Of a DNA stretch of 47,550 bases, positions 1 to 8,884 are shown piece after piece. How positions within the stretch are numbered: position 1 is the first letter of the stretch; each line of letters opens with the position of its first letter. The position numbers and the translations under genes were made by a program. The notes under the pieces were generated by a model. That model was not told where the DNA came from, made no database searches, and worked only from the letters and a program-made list of their open reading frames with translations. Source of the DNA: Chthonomonadaceae bacterium (lineage in GTDB: Bacteria; Armatimonadota; Chthonomonadetes; Chthonomonadales; Chthonomonadaceae); the NCBI GenBank assembly GCA_025352825.1, contig JANXSG010000108.1:1-47550 (forward strand), written 5' to 3'.

Positions 1-423
1 AATGAAAATATTATTTTCAACAAGATAACGCATCCGAATAAATTCGTAGGTATATGGAGGCTTCGCTGCTTGTATAAATTTACGAAGTTCTGGATCAACT
101 TGTGTAGAATAAGTATACAATTTTGAGAGATATGCTGCATAGCCCCAGTCAAAAAGTTTTTGCCTATCCTTAGGAGATTTTATCGATTTCTGCTTCAATT
201 TCTCAACGATTTCAACATGGGCGGATCCGTCTAAAAAAAGATATTCCAATCGATCTCGTGTCTCTCTAAGTTCTGTATCAGGTTCAGAAGTCCACTTCTC
301 TTGTGTCCATTTCCAGCGATAAACTTGACTCGCTGGAACCGATATAGAGAGATTCGGCGGAATAATGGTTTCATGTGTTTGAAACCGAATGAGAAAAAAT
401 ATTAATACAAAATATGCTGGCAT
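1..423 (-). CDS. Exported TPR-like protein, paralogue A (3' end cut by window edge)
   Basis: The frame is open from an ATG at 423 to the window edge (141 codons) and is preceded by a good Shine-Dalgarno (AAGGAG, 6 nt before ATG). The N-terminus is hydrophobic (residues 3-13), suggesting a signal peptide or anchor. The product closely matches the N-terminal half of the next gene upstream: shared stretches include PPNLSISVPA, WKWTQEKW, EPDTELRE, DRQKLF and RMRYLVE. The two are therefore a tandem duplication, roughly two-thirds identical by eye. The function is unknown. By comparison with the full-length paralogue, the missing C-terminal half should carry TPR-like helices. Confidence 0.75.
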   Translation of the reverse strand, partial: MPAYFVLIFFLIRFQTHETIIPPNLSISVPASQVYRWKWTQEKWTSEPDTELRETRDRLEYLFLDGSAHVEIVEKLKQKSIKSPKDRQKLFDWGYAAYLSKLYTYSTQVDPELRKFIQAAKPPYTYEFIRMRYLVENNIFI

Positions 424-467
424 TCCAGCTCCTTATAACACATTGTGTCGATATACGACCTAATCAT

Positions 468-499
468 GAGAACTGCCAATGACACCATTAGCAGTTCTC
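468..499. terminator. Hairpin between the two paralogues
   Basis: A perfect 9-bp inverted repeat (GAGAACTGC at 468-476, GCAGTTCTC at 491-499) with a 14-nt loop lies just after the stop of the 513-1328 gene. No clear U-run follows on the minus strand, so it may be a weak terminator or an RNA-processing hairpin. Confidence 0.35.
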
Positions 500-512
500 T
501 GTATGTTGAACT

Positions 513-1328
513 TTACTTACCTTTCAGTTTCGATTTTTCCAGTTCGGCAAGGATTTTATTTATTCGACCTATAAACTGAATTATGTAGTCTTTTGTTTTT
601 TGACGAGTCGGGCGATGCTCTCTGCTTAAGTATTCGTTATACCAGCGAATGGCTTCTTTTGCCGTACTCGAATCATTCACGTCCCGAATCTTCCAAATAT
701 TAAAGTACAGTTCCGCAGTTGTAATATATGCATCAGAACGAATCGGATCGATCGTTATCAGTTCATTTGCATAAATTAGTGCTTTTTTCATGCCTCCTGG
801 TTTACTTGGAACAATGCTATTGGTGACTGTTAATCGCACGGCGTAATCACTTTTATCCGCCTGCGCCAACCGCTCGCCTAGCGCCGTAAGATAATCGTTC
901 GCGAAGAAAATATTATCTTCTACCAGATAACGCATTCGCATGAACTCATAGGAAAAGGGAGGTTTAATTGTTTGTAAAGCTTTGCGAAGTTCTTTATCAA
1001 CTTGTGTTGTATATGAATATTTTTTAGAAAGATATGCCGCATATCCCCATTCAAACAATTTTTGCCTATCCCATGGCATCTTTAGCGATTTTTTCTTAAA
1101 TCTCTCGACGATCTCAACATGATCGGCACCATCAAGATAGACACGTTCTATTCTATCTCTGGCTTCTCGAAGTTCTGTATCTGGCTCAGCTAGCCACTTC
1201 TCTTGAGTCCATTTCCATAGATAGACTTGATTCGCTGGAACCGATATTGTGAGGTTCGGCGGAACAATGGATACATGCGTTTGAAACCCATTCAGAAGAA
1301 ATAAAATTAGACCCAAATATGCAGACAT
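513..1328 (-). CDS. Exported TPR-like protein, paralogue B
   Basis: This 271-aa protein has a hydrophobic N-terminus (residues about 4-13), consistent with export. The ATG is preceded by AAGGAG at 6-nt spacing, the same arrangement as in its paralogue downstream. The C-terminal half (about residues 155-265) looks helical and TPR-like, with segments around KKALIYANELITIDP and AYITTAELYFNIW that read as TPR helices. The middle carries the WKWTQEKW and EPDTELRE blocks shared with the paralogue. It is followed at once by the second copy. I do not recognise a named family. It may be a surface or periplasmic scaffold. Confidence 0.75.
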   Translation of the reverse strand: MSAYLGLILFLLNGFQTHVSIVPPNLTISVPANQVYLWKWTQEKWLAEPDTELREARDRIERVYLDGADHVEIVERFKKKSLKMPWDRQKLFEWGYAAYLSKKYSYTTQVDKELRKALQTIKPPFSYEFMRMRYLVEDNIFFANDYLTALGERLAQADKSDYAVRLTVTNSIVPSKPGGMKKALIYANELITIDPIRSDAYITTAELYFNIWKIRDVNDSSTAKEAIRWYNEYLSREHRPTRQKTKDYIIQFIGRINKILAELEKSKLKGK

Positions 1329-1396
1329 TCCAACTCCTTATTACTTAATTTTAACCTCGTTCTAAGAAATTCGATTCTCGAAGAATTTCCATTGTG

Positions 1397-2848
1397 TCAC
1401 TGATTTAAATGATTTACATTCCACTGCCATACAATATTTATCTCACCATGATAAATAATGGGGTAATTTGTCACCTGAGTAGTATAGCCATGAGAATCGT
1501 AGCCATCGCCTACCACAGCATGTCTATTGTACGAACTTCCTTTATGGCATCGGCCAGTAGTTACTGCGGTTGTCCACCACCGATATGGATCAGCCACAAT
1601 TCTAAGAAAATCGTGAGTATCTGCACATATGATTCGAGGATCGTCTGGGCAATCAACTCCTTGACCGCTATTAATAGCCTGCTGCTCTGTTATCGCCGTG
1701 TTGAAGGTGGATTGATCACCGACTACTGACATCGTAGTTGACTGCTCTGGAGTACCGCTTTTGGAGATAGTATATCCCATCACGTTGAAGATGATATCAG
1801 CCGCTGCTGTTGCTTCGGCACTTATTCCTGTGAACAAGAGAGCAACTAATCCTGAGCCGCAAACACCAGAAATAGCGGCTCCAACAGTATCACCACTGAG
1901 TGCCCACTGTTTTGCTTGTGTAGCTACCACACTCACGGGTGTAGAATTTCCTGCCGCAATGGAGTTTGACCATGCATATTTATTAACATGATCGAAGACA
2001 GGATTGATGGTAGTTGATTCATGGGCGTTCTCGATTGAATTGTGCCATACAATTTTATATTTATTTGCCGCCGAAGCATTCAAATTAGGGCGGAAATCTT
2101 GAACATTAACACTCACATCCGTGTTTGAACCAAGAGTCGTGTCTTCATCTCCAGATGCATTCATGGTGGCATGTAGGGGGGAATCATCGCCAATCGAAGC
2201 ACTGCTTCCGCTTGCAGTCCAGTCAATTCGCATATTATTAAAATGATATCCAAATATATTCGTATAGATGCTCGTGTCGAATCCTGTCGTTACTGCTTCT
2301 AGCTCCAGATTTTTGAACCATAAAACAGCGCTTCCACCGCCGGTATAATCAACCACGGCATCTACAATTATCGAGCCATCAGGGTTCCGCTGATTTAATG
2401 CTGGCAAACCATTATTCCCCTTATGAAAATTACCTCCGTATGTGTGAAACAGATCAGCATCTTCCAAACTGTGGCAAACGATAGTAACACTTCGAGGATC
2501 TACTGCTGCCGTATATTGCCAGTCCAGCATCGCTTTCCCATAACTAAAAGAAATATTATATACTGTAAAGTCACCAGTCAACATTCGAGTTTGGGTAATC
2601 GAGCCAGAAGATCCGTCAGCCTGAAACAGATGTGATCCTTCCGAATAGACTTGCGATATTAATCCTGTATATGGGGCGGGGATATTTGTAGACGAATCAC
2701 CAAAGCCATTGTCCTGTGTTCCATTGCACCAATTACCTTGAACTATATCTCCAATGGCACTCGAATTCTCATTTATATATACTTTTGCAGGAGCCGGGCT
2801 GTGATTCGGATCAGTCCAAGTAAGAACTGCCGTCACCGATATATTCAT
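1397..2848 (-). CDS. Secreted protein, main body of a frame-disrupted gene
   Basis: A 483-aa open frame beginning at ATG 2848, rich in Ser, Thr, Asn and Gly. It reads like an extracellular, beta-rich protein. No Shine-Dalgarno precedes this ATG. The frame stays open upstream to a TAG at 2942-2944, and the extra upstream codons (TATAFNGTKTTG and onward) are of the same Thr/Asn/Ser-rich style. The preceding overlapping frame (2845-3147) supplies a signal peptide and an abruptly ending mature start. The two are best read as one gene broken by a missing base near 2940. The region around residues 300-360 is Ala/Ser/Gly-rich and may be membrane-associated or inhibitor-like. The function is unknown. 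Confidence 0.55.
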   Translation of the reverse strand: MNISVTAVLTWTDPNHSPAPAKVYINENSSAIGDIVQGNWCNGTQDNGFGDSSTNIPAPYTGLISQVYSEGSHLFQADGSSGSITQTRMLTGDFTVYNISFSYGKAMLDWQYTAAVDPRSVTIVCHSLEDADLFHTYGGNFHKGNNGLPALNQRNPDGSIIVDAVVDYTGGGSAVLWFKNLELEAVTTGFDTSIYTNIFGYHFNNMRIDWTASGSSASIGDDSPLHATMNASGDEDTTLGSNTDVSVNVQDFRPNLNASAANKYKIVWHNSIENAHESTTINPVFDHVNKYAWSNSIAAGNSTPVSVVATQAKQWALSGDTVGAAISGVCGSGLVALLFTGISAEATAAADIIFNVMGYTISKSGTPEQSTTMSVVGDQSTFNTAITEQQAINSGQGVDCPDDPRIICADTHDFLRIVADPYRWWTTAVTTGRCHKGSSYNRHAVVGDGYDSHGYTTQVTNYPIIYHGEINIVWQWNVNHLNQ

Positions 2849-3147
2849 ATGGATTGCGATGGACTGGGCGCCAGATTGTTTGTATCGATGTGTTGCAGGG
2901 CTAGTTCCAGTGGTTTTAGTGCCATTGAATGCAGTTGCAGTCTACAAAACGTTCCAGTAGTATGATACGTCGTCACCCAACTACCAGTGCCACGAGCCGA
3001 ATGGGAAAGACATGAAAACAGCAAGACAGATAATAAACTAAGGGATACTATAAATCGCGGGGGGGGCAAAATTCTGCTTTTTTTACAATTCTGTACATTT
3101 GTTTTCTTCCTTTCGAACTTATAAGTAGCGATTGGCTTCGAATACAA
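2845..3147 (-). CDS. Signal-peptide fragment of the same disrupted secreted-protein gene
   Basis: This frame encodes a classic export signal (RFIVSLSLLSVLLFSCLSHSARG) followed by GTGSWVTTYHTTGTF, which continues in style into the neighbouring frame after about position 2940. Its only in-frame start is a TTG at 3147 with no Shine-Dalgarno. A much better start, ATG at 3098 with GGAAG 7 nt upstream, is one frame off and would come into frame with the signal peptide if the C8 run at 3059-3066 had nine cytosines. The gene is therefore either phase-variable, decayed, or affected by sequencing indels. Codons after about 2940 in this frame are probably not coding. Confidence 0.4.
   Translation of the reverse strand: MYSKPIATYKFERKKTNVQNCKKSRILPPPRFIVSLSLLSVLLFSCLSHSARGTGSWVTTYHTTGTFCRLQLHSMALKPLELALQHIDTNNLAPSPSQSI
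3059..3066 (-). repeat. Homopolymer C8 tract in the 5' coding region
   Basis: There are eight consecutive G on the plus strand, which are C8 in the coding strand. The tract lies between the best-supported start codon (ATG 3098) and the signal-peptide codons, and its length sets whether the two are in frame. A T7 run sits at 3078-3084. Confidence 0.6.
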
Positions 3148-3186
3148 TTTGGATTTGCAGTTTCATTATATCAGCAACATATCTGA

Positions 3187-3216
3187 TTGTCAATAGAGAT
3201 TATATTAAGATAGTAT
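3187..3216 (+). promoter_or_regulatory. Possible sigma70-type promoter for trmFO
   Basis: TTGTCA at 3187-3192 and TAGTAT at 3211-3216 are spaced by 18 nt, in AT-rich DNA upstream of trmFO. The match is moderate. Confidence 0.35.
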
Positions 3217-3386
3217 TAAAAATTTTCGATAAATCGTACAATTATTCCATAAATTCAAAAACGTGAGTGCCGGCAAAAAGTCAACTACCAGAAGCATCAA
3301 TCATAGATTTTCGCTTTATTCTGAATTCCTACAATTGCAAAGGTAGGGTATCATGGCGATACGAATGTGGTATAGGATGGGTATTT

Positions 3387-4826
3387 ATGAGCAAGAATAT
3401 AGTAACAGTAATAGGTGGTGGATTTGCTGGAGTGGAAGCGGCGTGGGCGGCTGCAGAAAGAGGCGCAGAAGTAGATCTGTACGAAATGCGGCCGGTGCGC
3501 AGCACTCCCGTACATCGCACTTCTGATCTGGCGGAGTTAGTGTGCTCGAACTCCTTTAAATCGAATTTACTCACTAACGCGAGCGGTGTGCTTAAAGAAG
3601 AGATGCGCCGGCTTGGATCGCTGATACTACCCATCGCGGAGCGTAATCGAGTTCCTGCAGGAGAAGCCCTCGCCGTAGATAGAGAGCCATTTGCGAAAGA
3701 GATCACCGGGGCTTTGGAAGCGCATCCCCGAATCACGATAAAGCGAGAGGAAGTATTAAGAATACCGGAGTGCCGTCCGTTGATCATTGCGACTGGGCCT
3801 CTTACCTCAAAGGAGTTCGGTGAGGAACTGTCACTCCTGACAGGGGGAAATTCGCTATCGTTCTATGATGCAGTCGCACCTACGGTGCTATACGAGAGTC
3901 TAGATCTCAGCAAAGTGTTTCGTGCCTCTCGCAGAGGTAAAGGAATGGGGGATGCTGGTAAAAGTGAGACCACCCTGATTCAATCTTCTCCAAACGAATC
4001 CGATCTAGAGGAGGCGCAGGGATGCGGCGGCAAAGTGGAGGAGAACGCGGACTATCTCAATTGCCCTATGAACAAGGAGGAGTACCTGGAGTTCTGGAAG
4101 GCTGTCACCGAGGCGGAACTCTCCCCGGCGCACGATTTTGAAGATTCGGACGTGGCGGCGAAGATGGTGTTTTTTGAGATGTGCGTTCCCCTGGAGGAGC
4201 TGGCACGCCGCGGCCCAAAAACGCTTGCTTTTGGTGCCATGAAGCCGGTGGGGCTTGAGGATCCGCGCACGGGAAGAAGACCCTGGGCAGTGGTACAGCT
4301 TCGCCAGGAGAATATAGAAGGAACCCTCTGGGGGTTGGTTGGTTTTCAGACAAGAATGAAATGGGGAGAACAGAAGCGCATTTTACGACTTATACCGGGG
4401 CTGGAAAATGCAGAAATTGTGCGATATGGCGTCATGCATAGAAACACATACGTGAATGCGCCTTTGATTCTAGACTTGAGCTGCCAGCTTCGAGAGAGAC
4501 CTGGAGTATATCTCGCGGGGCAGATGACGGGAGTAGAAGGATATCTAGAATCTGCAGCGATCGGCCTTCTAGCAGGCTTGAACGCTGCACGATCCATTAA
4601 AGGACTTCCTCCGGTGACTCCTCCGCGAGAAACTGTACTGGGTTCTCTTTGCCACTATCTAGTTGAGACGAATCCTAAACATTTCTCACCAATGAACTCA
4701 AATTGGGGTATTGTGCCCGAATTGGACGGCCCAGTGGTGCGGGATAAAAGAGAGCGAGCTCGATTGAAAGGGGAGCGTGCACTAGCAGCAATAGCTGGTT
4801 TTGTGCGCAGCTTATCAGTACAATAG
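3387..4826 (+). CDS. trmFO: Methylenetetrahydrofolate-tRNA-(uracil-54-C5)-methyltransferase TrmFO
   Basis: This folate- and FAD-dependent enzyme makes m5U54 (ribothymidine) in the tRNA T-loop. The ATG at 3387 is chosen because it precedes the family's conserved start and has an AGGATGG element upstream. The frame extends to 3267 but those codons do not look like the family. The product has 479 aa. The FAD-binding GGGFAGVEAA lies at residues 10-19 and Cys53 falls in LVCSNSFKSN. The second catalytic cysteine (Cys226 in B. subtilis) corresponds to Cys266 in FFEMCVPLE. About 34 acidic, Ser/Gly-rich residues (about 187-220) are inserted between RASRRGKG and ADYLNCPM, where known homologues are nearly continuous. 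The insertion accounts for most of the extra length. Confidence 0.95.
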   Translation: MSKNIVTVIGGGFAGVEAAWAAAERGAEVDLYEMRPVRSTPVHRTSDLAELVCSNSFKSNLLTNASGVLKEEMRRLGSLILPIAERNRVPAGEALAVDREPFAKEITGALEAHPRITIKREEVLRIPECRPLIIATGPLTSKEFGEELSLLTGGNSLSFYDAVAPTVLYESLDLSKVFRASRRGKGMGDAGKSETTLIQSSPNESDLEEAQGCGGKVEENADYLNCPMNKEEYLEFWKAVTEAELSPAHDFEDSDVAAKMVFFEMCVPLEELARRGPKTLAFGAMKPVGLEDPRTGRRPWAVVQLRQENIEGTLWGLVGFQTRMKWGEQKRILRLIPGLENAEIVRYGVMHRNTYVNAPLILDLSCQLRERPGVYLAGQMTGVEGYLESAAIGLLAGLNAARSIKGLPPVTPPRETVLGSLCHYLVETNPKHFSPMNSNWGIVPELDGPVVRDKRERARLKGERALAAIAGFVRSLSVQ

Positions 4827-4834
4827 TGAACATC

Positions 4835-4872
4835 TGTGAAATTGGCCGAACATTGTTTCGGCCTATTTCACA
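4835..4872. terminator. Bidirectional hairpin terminator between trmFO and the HDOD gene
   Basis: A 16-bp inverted repeat with one mismatch (TGTGAAATTGGCCGAA at 4835-4850, TTCGGCCTATTTCACA at 4857-4872) has a 6-nt loop. It lies exactly between two convergent genes, a typical place for a shared terminator. Confidence 0.75.
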
Positions 4873-4881
4873 AAGTGATCA

Positions 4882-5784
4882 TCAGGAGCTTATTGCCATC
4901 TGGAGCATTCCGGAAGATGCCTGGTACTGCATCTCCAATTCTCGGCGTGCCCAATCCATTGTCTCTTCATCGAAATCGAGCCACTCGACTACTTCTGGCA
5001 GGATCTCCTGGCCAAGAGTGTGACTGGAAGAACCGTGCCCGCATTCCCATGCCAAACAGTCCGCAGCATGTACAATGGCAGCGAGATCGAAGTTCTCCTG
5101 TTGTTGGCTGGGCTCGTGGTGTGAGCCCATCATCGCAACTAGATGAGGTGGAAAGTTCCAATACTCAGCAATCTTTCTGCCAACCGTCATATGATCTATT
5201 CCCAGAACCAACTGCTCCGATTCGGCAGAGGACTTGGATTCCCGCGAGGCGAATGCCATGGCCACTGCAAATTGAACTGGAAAATAGCTGTCGAGAAATA
5301 GAGACCCAATATCGTGCAGCAGGCCGCCAATAAACGCTTCTTCGGCTGCATTTCGCACTTTGGCAAGTCGTTTCTTGGCAAGTACACTGCTGCCTACTGC
5401 AGTAGCCACCGAGTGTTCCCAGAACTGAGTTCTGTCCAATCCGTATGGCATACTCTTCTGCGTGAGCAATCCAAAAGCAGAAACTCCGAGTACGAGATTA
5501 CGAACGGTGTTGAAGCCAAGAATCACCACTGCATGCGTGATAGTGCTTACTCTATTTGGGAATCCATAGTACGAAGAGTTCACAATTCTCAATACTTTCG
5601 TAGAGAGGCCAGGGTCCATGGATATTAACTTATTAAGCGATTCTGCTGATGTATCCGGATCATTCACAGTTTCCATTATCCGCATTACCACCGTGGGCAG
5701 CGGAGGCAGATCTGCCAGCTTCTTCTCCAGTGTCTGCTGGAACACATTTCTATCTATATGAATAGATTTTACTTCAGGCGGCAT
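4882..5784 (-). CDS. HDOD-domain signalling protein
   Basis: The HDOD domain is related to the HD phosphohydrolases and commonly occurs in bacterial signalling proteins. The start at ATG 5784 is supported by AGGA 7 nt upstream and gives 300 aa. The HDOD core spans about residues 25-235: LADLPPLPTVVMRIMETVND opens it, then SMDPGLSTKVLRIVNSSYYG, FWEHS (His124) and LLHDIG (His157-Asp158). It overlaps the 3' end of cheA by 11 nt, so the two are probably translationally coupled. The order cheW-cheA-HDOD suggests a role in the same chemosensory or taxis-like pathway. No partner receptor or CheY is in the window. Confidence 0.88.
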   Translation of the reverse strand: MPPEVKSIHIDRNVFQQTLEKKLADLPPLPTVVMRIMETVNDPDTSAESLNKLISMDPGLSTKVLRIVNSSYYGFPNRVSTITHAVVILGFNTVRNLVLGVSAFGLLTQKSMPYGLDRTQFWEHSVATAVGSSVLAKKRLAKVRNAAEEAFIGGLLHDIGSLFLDSYFPVQFAVAMAFASRESKSSAESEQLVLGIDHMTVGRKIAEYWNFPPHLVAMMGSHHEPSQQQENFDLAAIVHAADCLAWECGHGSSSHTLGQEILPEVVEWLDFDEETMDWARRELEMQYQASSGMLQMAISS

Positions 5785-8104
5785 ATGACTTTCCTTTCTC
5801 TTCTGTAGCAATACTAATCAATCCGTTCACATCTACGATGAGCGCTACGTGACCATCACCAAGAATGGTCGCTCCTGAAATGCCCTTGATATCACCAATG
5901 AATTTCCCGAGCGTTTTTATAACGACTTCCTGCTCCCCAAGCAGTGAATCTACCACCAGACCCACCTGTTTATCAGCAAGTCCGACAACTACAAGATACA
6001 GATAATTCGACTCTTCCGAGGTCGATCTTTCCATTACTAACGCTTCCGTTCTATCCAGATCAGCAAGGGTAGGCATATCCCCGCCTGATGAACTGCTTAG
6101 TTTATGCTTACTGCTATTTTTGTTCATCCTCTCCAGAGTGCGTTCCGCGGGAGTAGTGGGGGCTTCTACATGAAATATATTGCGCAGCCGTACCAGTGGA
6201 AGAGTTTTCCCACGCTGAAGAATCACCTCACGATGATTTACCAGATGTACATTACTCTCCTTGATTTTGATAGTTTCCACGACCGAAACGAGTGGCAGCG
6301 CGTAGACGCAATCCCTGATCGTAACTAGGAGGCCTCGAATAATAGCGAGAGTCAATGGCAGTTTTACTGTAAAGACAGTTCCAATTCCGACCTTACTATT
6401 GATTTCGATGTGTGCACCGAGTTTTTGGAGATTACTGGTCACTATATCCATACCAACCCCGCGCCCCGAGACATCAGAAACTTCGACAGCAGTGGAAAAC
6501 CCGGGTGCGAATATGAGATGAATGGCTTCACTATCCGTTAAGCGATTCGCAGCTTCCAGAGTCAAGGTTCCTTTCTTTACAGCATTGGCACGCATTTTCT
6601 CTGGATCTATTCCTTTACCATCATCTTCGATCTCGATAACGATGTGGTTCTCTTCATGCTTCGCCCGAAGCTGCACGGTGCCTATCGCGGGTTTACCCGC
6701 AGCTTCTCGTTCCTTGGGCATCTCTACCCCGTGATCGACGCTGTTCCGCAGCATATGAATAAGTGGATCTCCGATCACCTCAATCACTGATCGATCCAGC
6801 TCCGTTTCTTTGCCTTCCACCACGAAATTGATCTCTTTGCCAAGTTTCTGAGCAAGATCTCTAATCATTCTTGGGAAACGGTTGAATACATTATCGATCG
6901 GCAGCATTCGCGCCTTCATGATCTCTTCCTGTAGTTCGTCTGTAATTCGGCCAATGTGACTGGCAGTCTCGTTTAAATTTTCTACCAGTGGATTCAGTTC
7001 GTACTCTTGCTCAAAGCGGCTGCCGAGCTGAGCTATTCGAGTACGGTCAATTACCAGCTCACCCACCAGATTGAGTAGTTTATCCAGGCGAGTCACTTCA
7101 ACACGAACAGTCTGCGCCGCCGGGGCAGTAGTTTGCGGAGCAGCTTTCTTCTCAGCACCACCCTTATGAGCATCATCTGCTGGTACTTCCCGGGTGCATG
7201 GACCTGTATTTATTTCGCGTCTATCCTGGATTTCCGAGACTCGTTCATCTGCTAGTATGGGTGGCAAAGATGTTTCCAGAGCTTTTTTATTAATCGAGAT
7301 GCCTGCTCCATCCTCACTCATCTGCATCTGAATATACTGAATTTCTTTGATCTCAGTCAGTCGTTTCGCAATTCCTGTGATCTCTTCAATCGGGAATTCT
7401 GTTGCAAATACTACTTCAAAATCGAACTCAAACTCTTCGTTTTCTAATTTCTCCTCATCGGGCGTGGTTGCTAGAATCGAACCAAGACGTTCAAGCGACT
7501 GAAGTACAAACATGGCACGTACAGATTTCATCATGCAGTCGTTAGCTACCAGCACCTTGAGGGTATAGATACTGCATCCATTAGATAGTGCATCCTGCAT
7601 CGAGACTTTGGCAGTTTCGGAAAGCTTTGTAGTGCTTACAAAAGAATTTGCGTCTGGTGACGCGGCAGATTCAGCAGTTGCTGCTACAGATGCAGGGGGT
7701 GTCGTGTTGGGTGCTTCTGGTGCTGAATTCAGGACATTTCGAAGGCGTGCAGTTTCCACCGTTGTGTCAAGAGACGTACTACCGCTGCCAGCAACTTCAT
7801 CTTTCATTGCCTTTAATGTATCCAAGCCAGCAAAAAGCGCATCAATCAGCTCACGATTTACGGTAAGTTCATTGTTGCGAAGCTTGTCAAATACATCTTC
7901 CATCGCATGAGTGAGTTCACCCATTGAGGTAAAACCCATAGCACGGGACGAGCCTTTGAGAGTATGGGCAGCACGGAATATCTGCTGCAAAAGATCCTGT
8001 GACGGATCTTGTTCGAGCAGCAATATATTCGTTTCGAGCAGTTCCATCTGCTCGTTAGCTTCATCCAGGAACACACCTAGATACTGGCTCATATCTTCGT
8101 TCAT
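5774..8104 (-). CDS. cheA: Chemotaxis-type histidine kinase CheA
   Basis: The 776-aa protein has the usual CheA order. An N-terminal Hpt domain carries the phospho-accepting His47 (RAAHTLKGSS). It is followed by a variable linker and a P2-like region (about 165-270), the dimerisation segment (VRVEVTRLDKLLNLVGELVIDRTRI), and a HATPase domain with the N-box HMLRNSVDHGVE and the G-box SDVSGRGVGMDIV. A C-terminal CheW-like domain ends near the stop. It phosphorylates response regulators under receptor control. The gene lies between cheW and the HDOD gene. No cheY, cheB or cheR is adjacent, so the pathway may control something other than flagellar taxis, for example pili, or the remaining genes lie elsewhere. 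Confidence 0.96.
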   Translation of the reverse strand: MNEDMSQYLGVFLDEANEQMELLETNILLLEQDPSQDLLQQIFRAAHTLKGSSRAMGFTSMGELTHAMEDVFDKLRNNELTVNRELIDALFAGLDTLKAMKDEVAGSGSTSLDTTVETARLRNVLNSAPEAPNTTPPASVAATAESAASPDANSFVSTTKLSETAKVSMQDALSNGCSIYTLKVLVANDCMMKSVRAMFVLQSLERLGSILATTPDEEKLENEEFEFDFEVVFATEFPIEEITGIAKRLTEIKEIQYIQMQMSEDGAGISINKKALETSLPPILADERVSEIQDRREINTGPCTREVPADDAHKGGAEKKAAPQTTAPAAQTVRVEVTRLDKLLNLVGELVIDRTRIAQLGSRFEQEYELNPLVENLNETASHIGRITDELQEEIMKARMLPIDNVFNRFPRMIRDLAQKLGKEINFVVEGKETELDRSVIEVIGDPLIHMLRNSVDHGVEMPKEREAAGKPAIGTVQLRAKHEENHIVIEIEDDGKGIDPEKMRANAVKKGTLTLEAANRLTDSEAIHLIFAPGFSTAVEVSDVSGRGVGMDIVTSNLQKLGAHIEINSKVGIGTVFTVKLPLTLAIIRGLLVTIRDCVYALPLVSVVETIKIKESNVHLVNHREVILQRGKTLPLVRLRNIFHVEAPTTPAERTLERMNKNSSKHKLSSSSGGDMPTLADLDRTEALVMERSTSEESNYLYLVVVGLADKQVGLVVDSLLGEQEVVIKTLGKFIGDIKGISGATILGDGHVALIVDVNGLISIATEEKGKSYAA

Positions 8105-8191
8105 GTTTAGATCTACCTCTGTATGGGCTATGAGATATATTTTGGTACTATATTCTCATCAGAAAGGAAAGACAGCAATTTTACAGCACAG

Positions 8192-8650
8192 CTATATCTG
8201 TGGTATCTGAATTACGTTGTGCATGTTTAGAAGTATCACTAGCTGTTCATCTGATTTCCCGACACCCCGAATGAAATCAGTCTCAAGATCACTCACAAGT
8301 TTTGAAGGTAGCTCCACACTATCTTCGCTCATCCTCAACACTCCAGTGACACCATCCACAATCATTCCTACAGTACAGTCCGAGATTTCAACAACAATTA
8401 TTCGTGTTTCACTTGTACGTTCGGCAGCAGGCATGCTTAGCCTGGAACGCAAATCGAGTATGGGTACAATTTTCCCACGCAGATTAATGACACCTTCGAT
8501 TTCTTTATTAGTGCGCGGTATCTGTGTGATCTCTCGCATTCGGATGATCTCATGAATGAGAGAGATATTGACACCATATATCTCGCCTGCTAAATGAAAT
8601 GCGACAAGTTGTTCTTCACTATCCAGAATTTCCATTTCGGCTGCAGCCAT
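8192..8650 (-). CDS. cheW: Chemotaxis coupling protein CheW
   Basis: A single CheW domain of about 152 aa that links chemoreceptors to CheA. Conserved elements are EEQLVAFHLAGEIYGVNISLIHEIIR near the start, then GVINLRGKIVPILDLRSRL, and VGMIVDGVTGVLRM in the second half. I prefer ATG 8650 because AAGGA lies 8 nt upstream; ATG 8656 is the alternative and would crowd the ribosome-binding site. The longer frame reaching 8734 adds residues unlike the family. It lies 87 nt upstream of cheA on the same strand. Confidence 0.93.
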   Translation of the reverse strand: MAAAEMEILDSEEQLVAFHLAGEIYGVNISLIHEIIRMREITQIPRTNKEIEGVINLRGKIVPILDLRSRLSMPAAERTSETRIIVVEISDCTVGMIVDGVTGVLRMSEDSVELPSKLVSDLETDFIRGVGKSDEQLVILLNMHNVIQIPQI

Positions 8651-8884
8651 ACTCATTTTCCTTCCGGATCTGCCTGTTGTCGAAGCAAGTTTAATGCTAA
8701 ATTTAATCCGATTTAAGTAAATCTGCGATAGCATTACAGGAATTACTGAATACTAAAGTCCAGGTAAATCAGACAGATATTATGAATGCCACACTATTTT
8801 CGGCGAGCATCAACTTGAACTTTAGGGATGGGGTGAAGGAGAGTGGAAAACAGAATGCGTGATAGGAGAGGGGTGGAATTCAGA

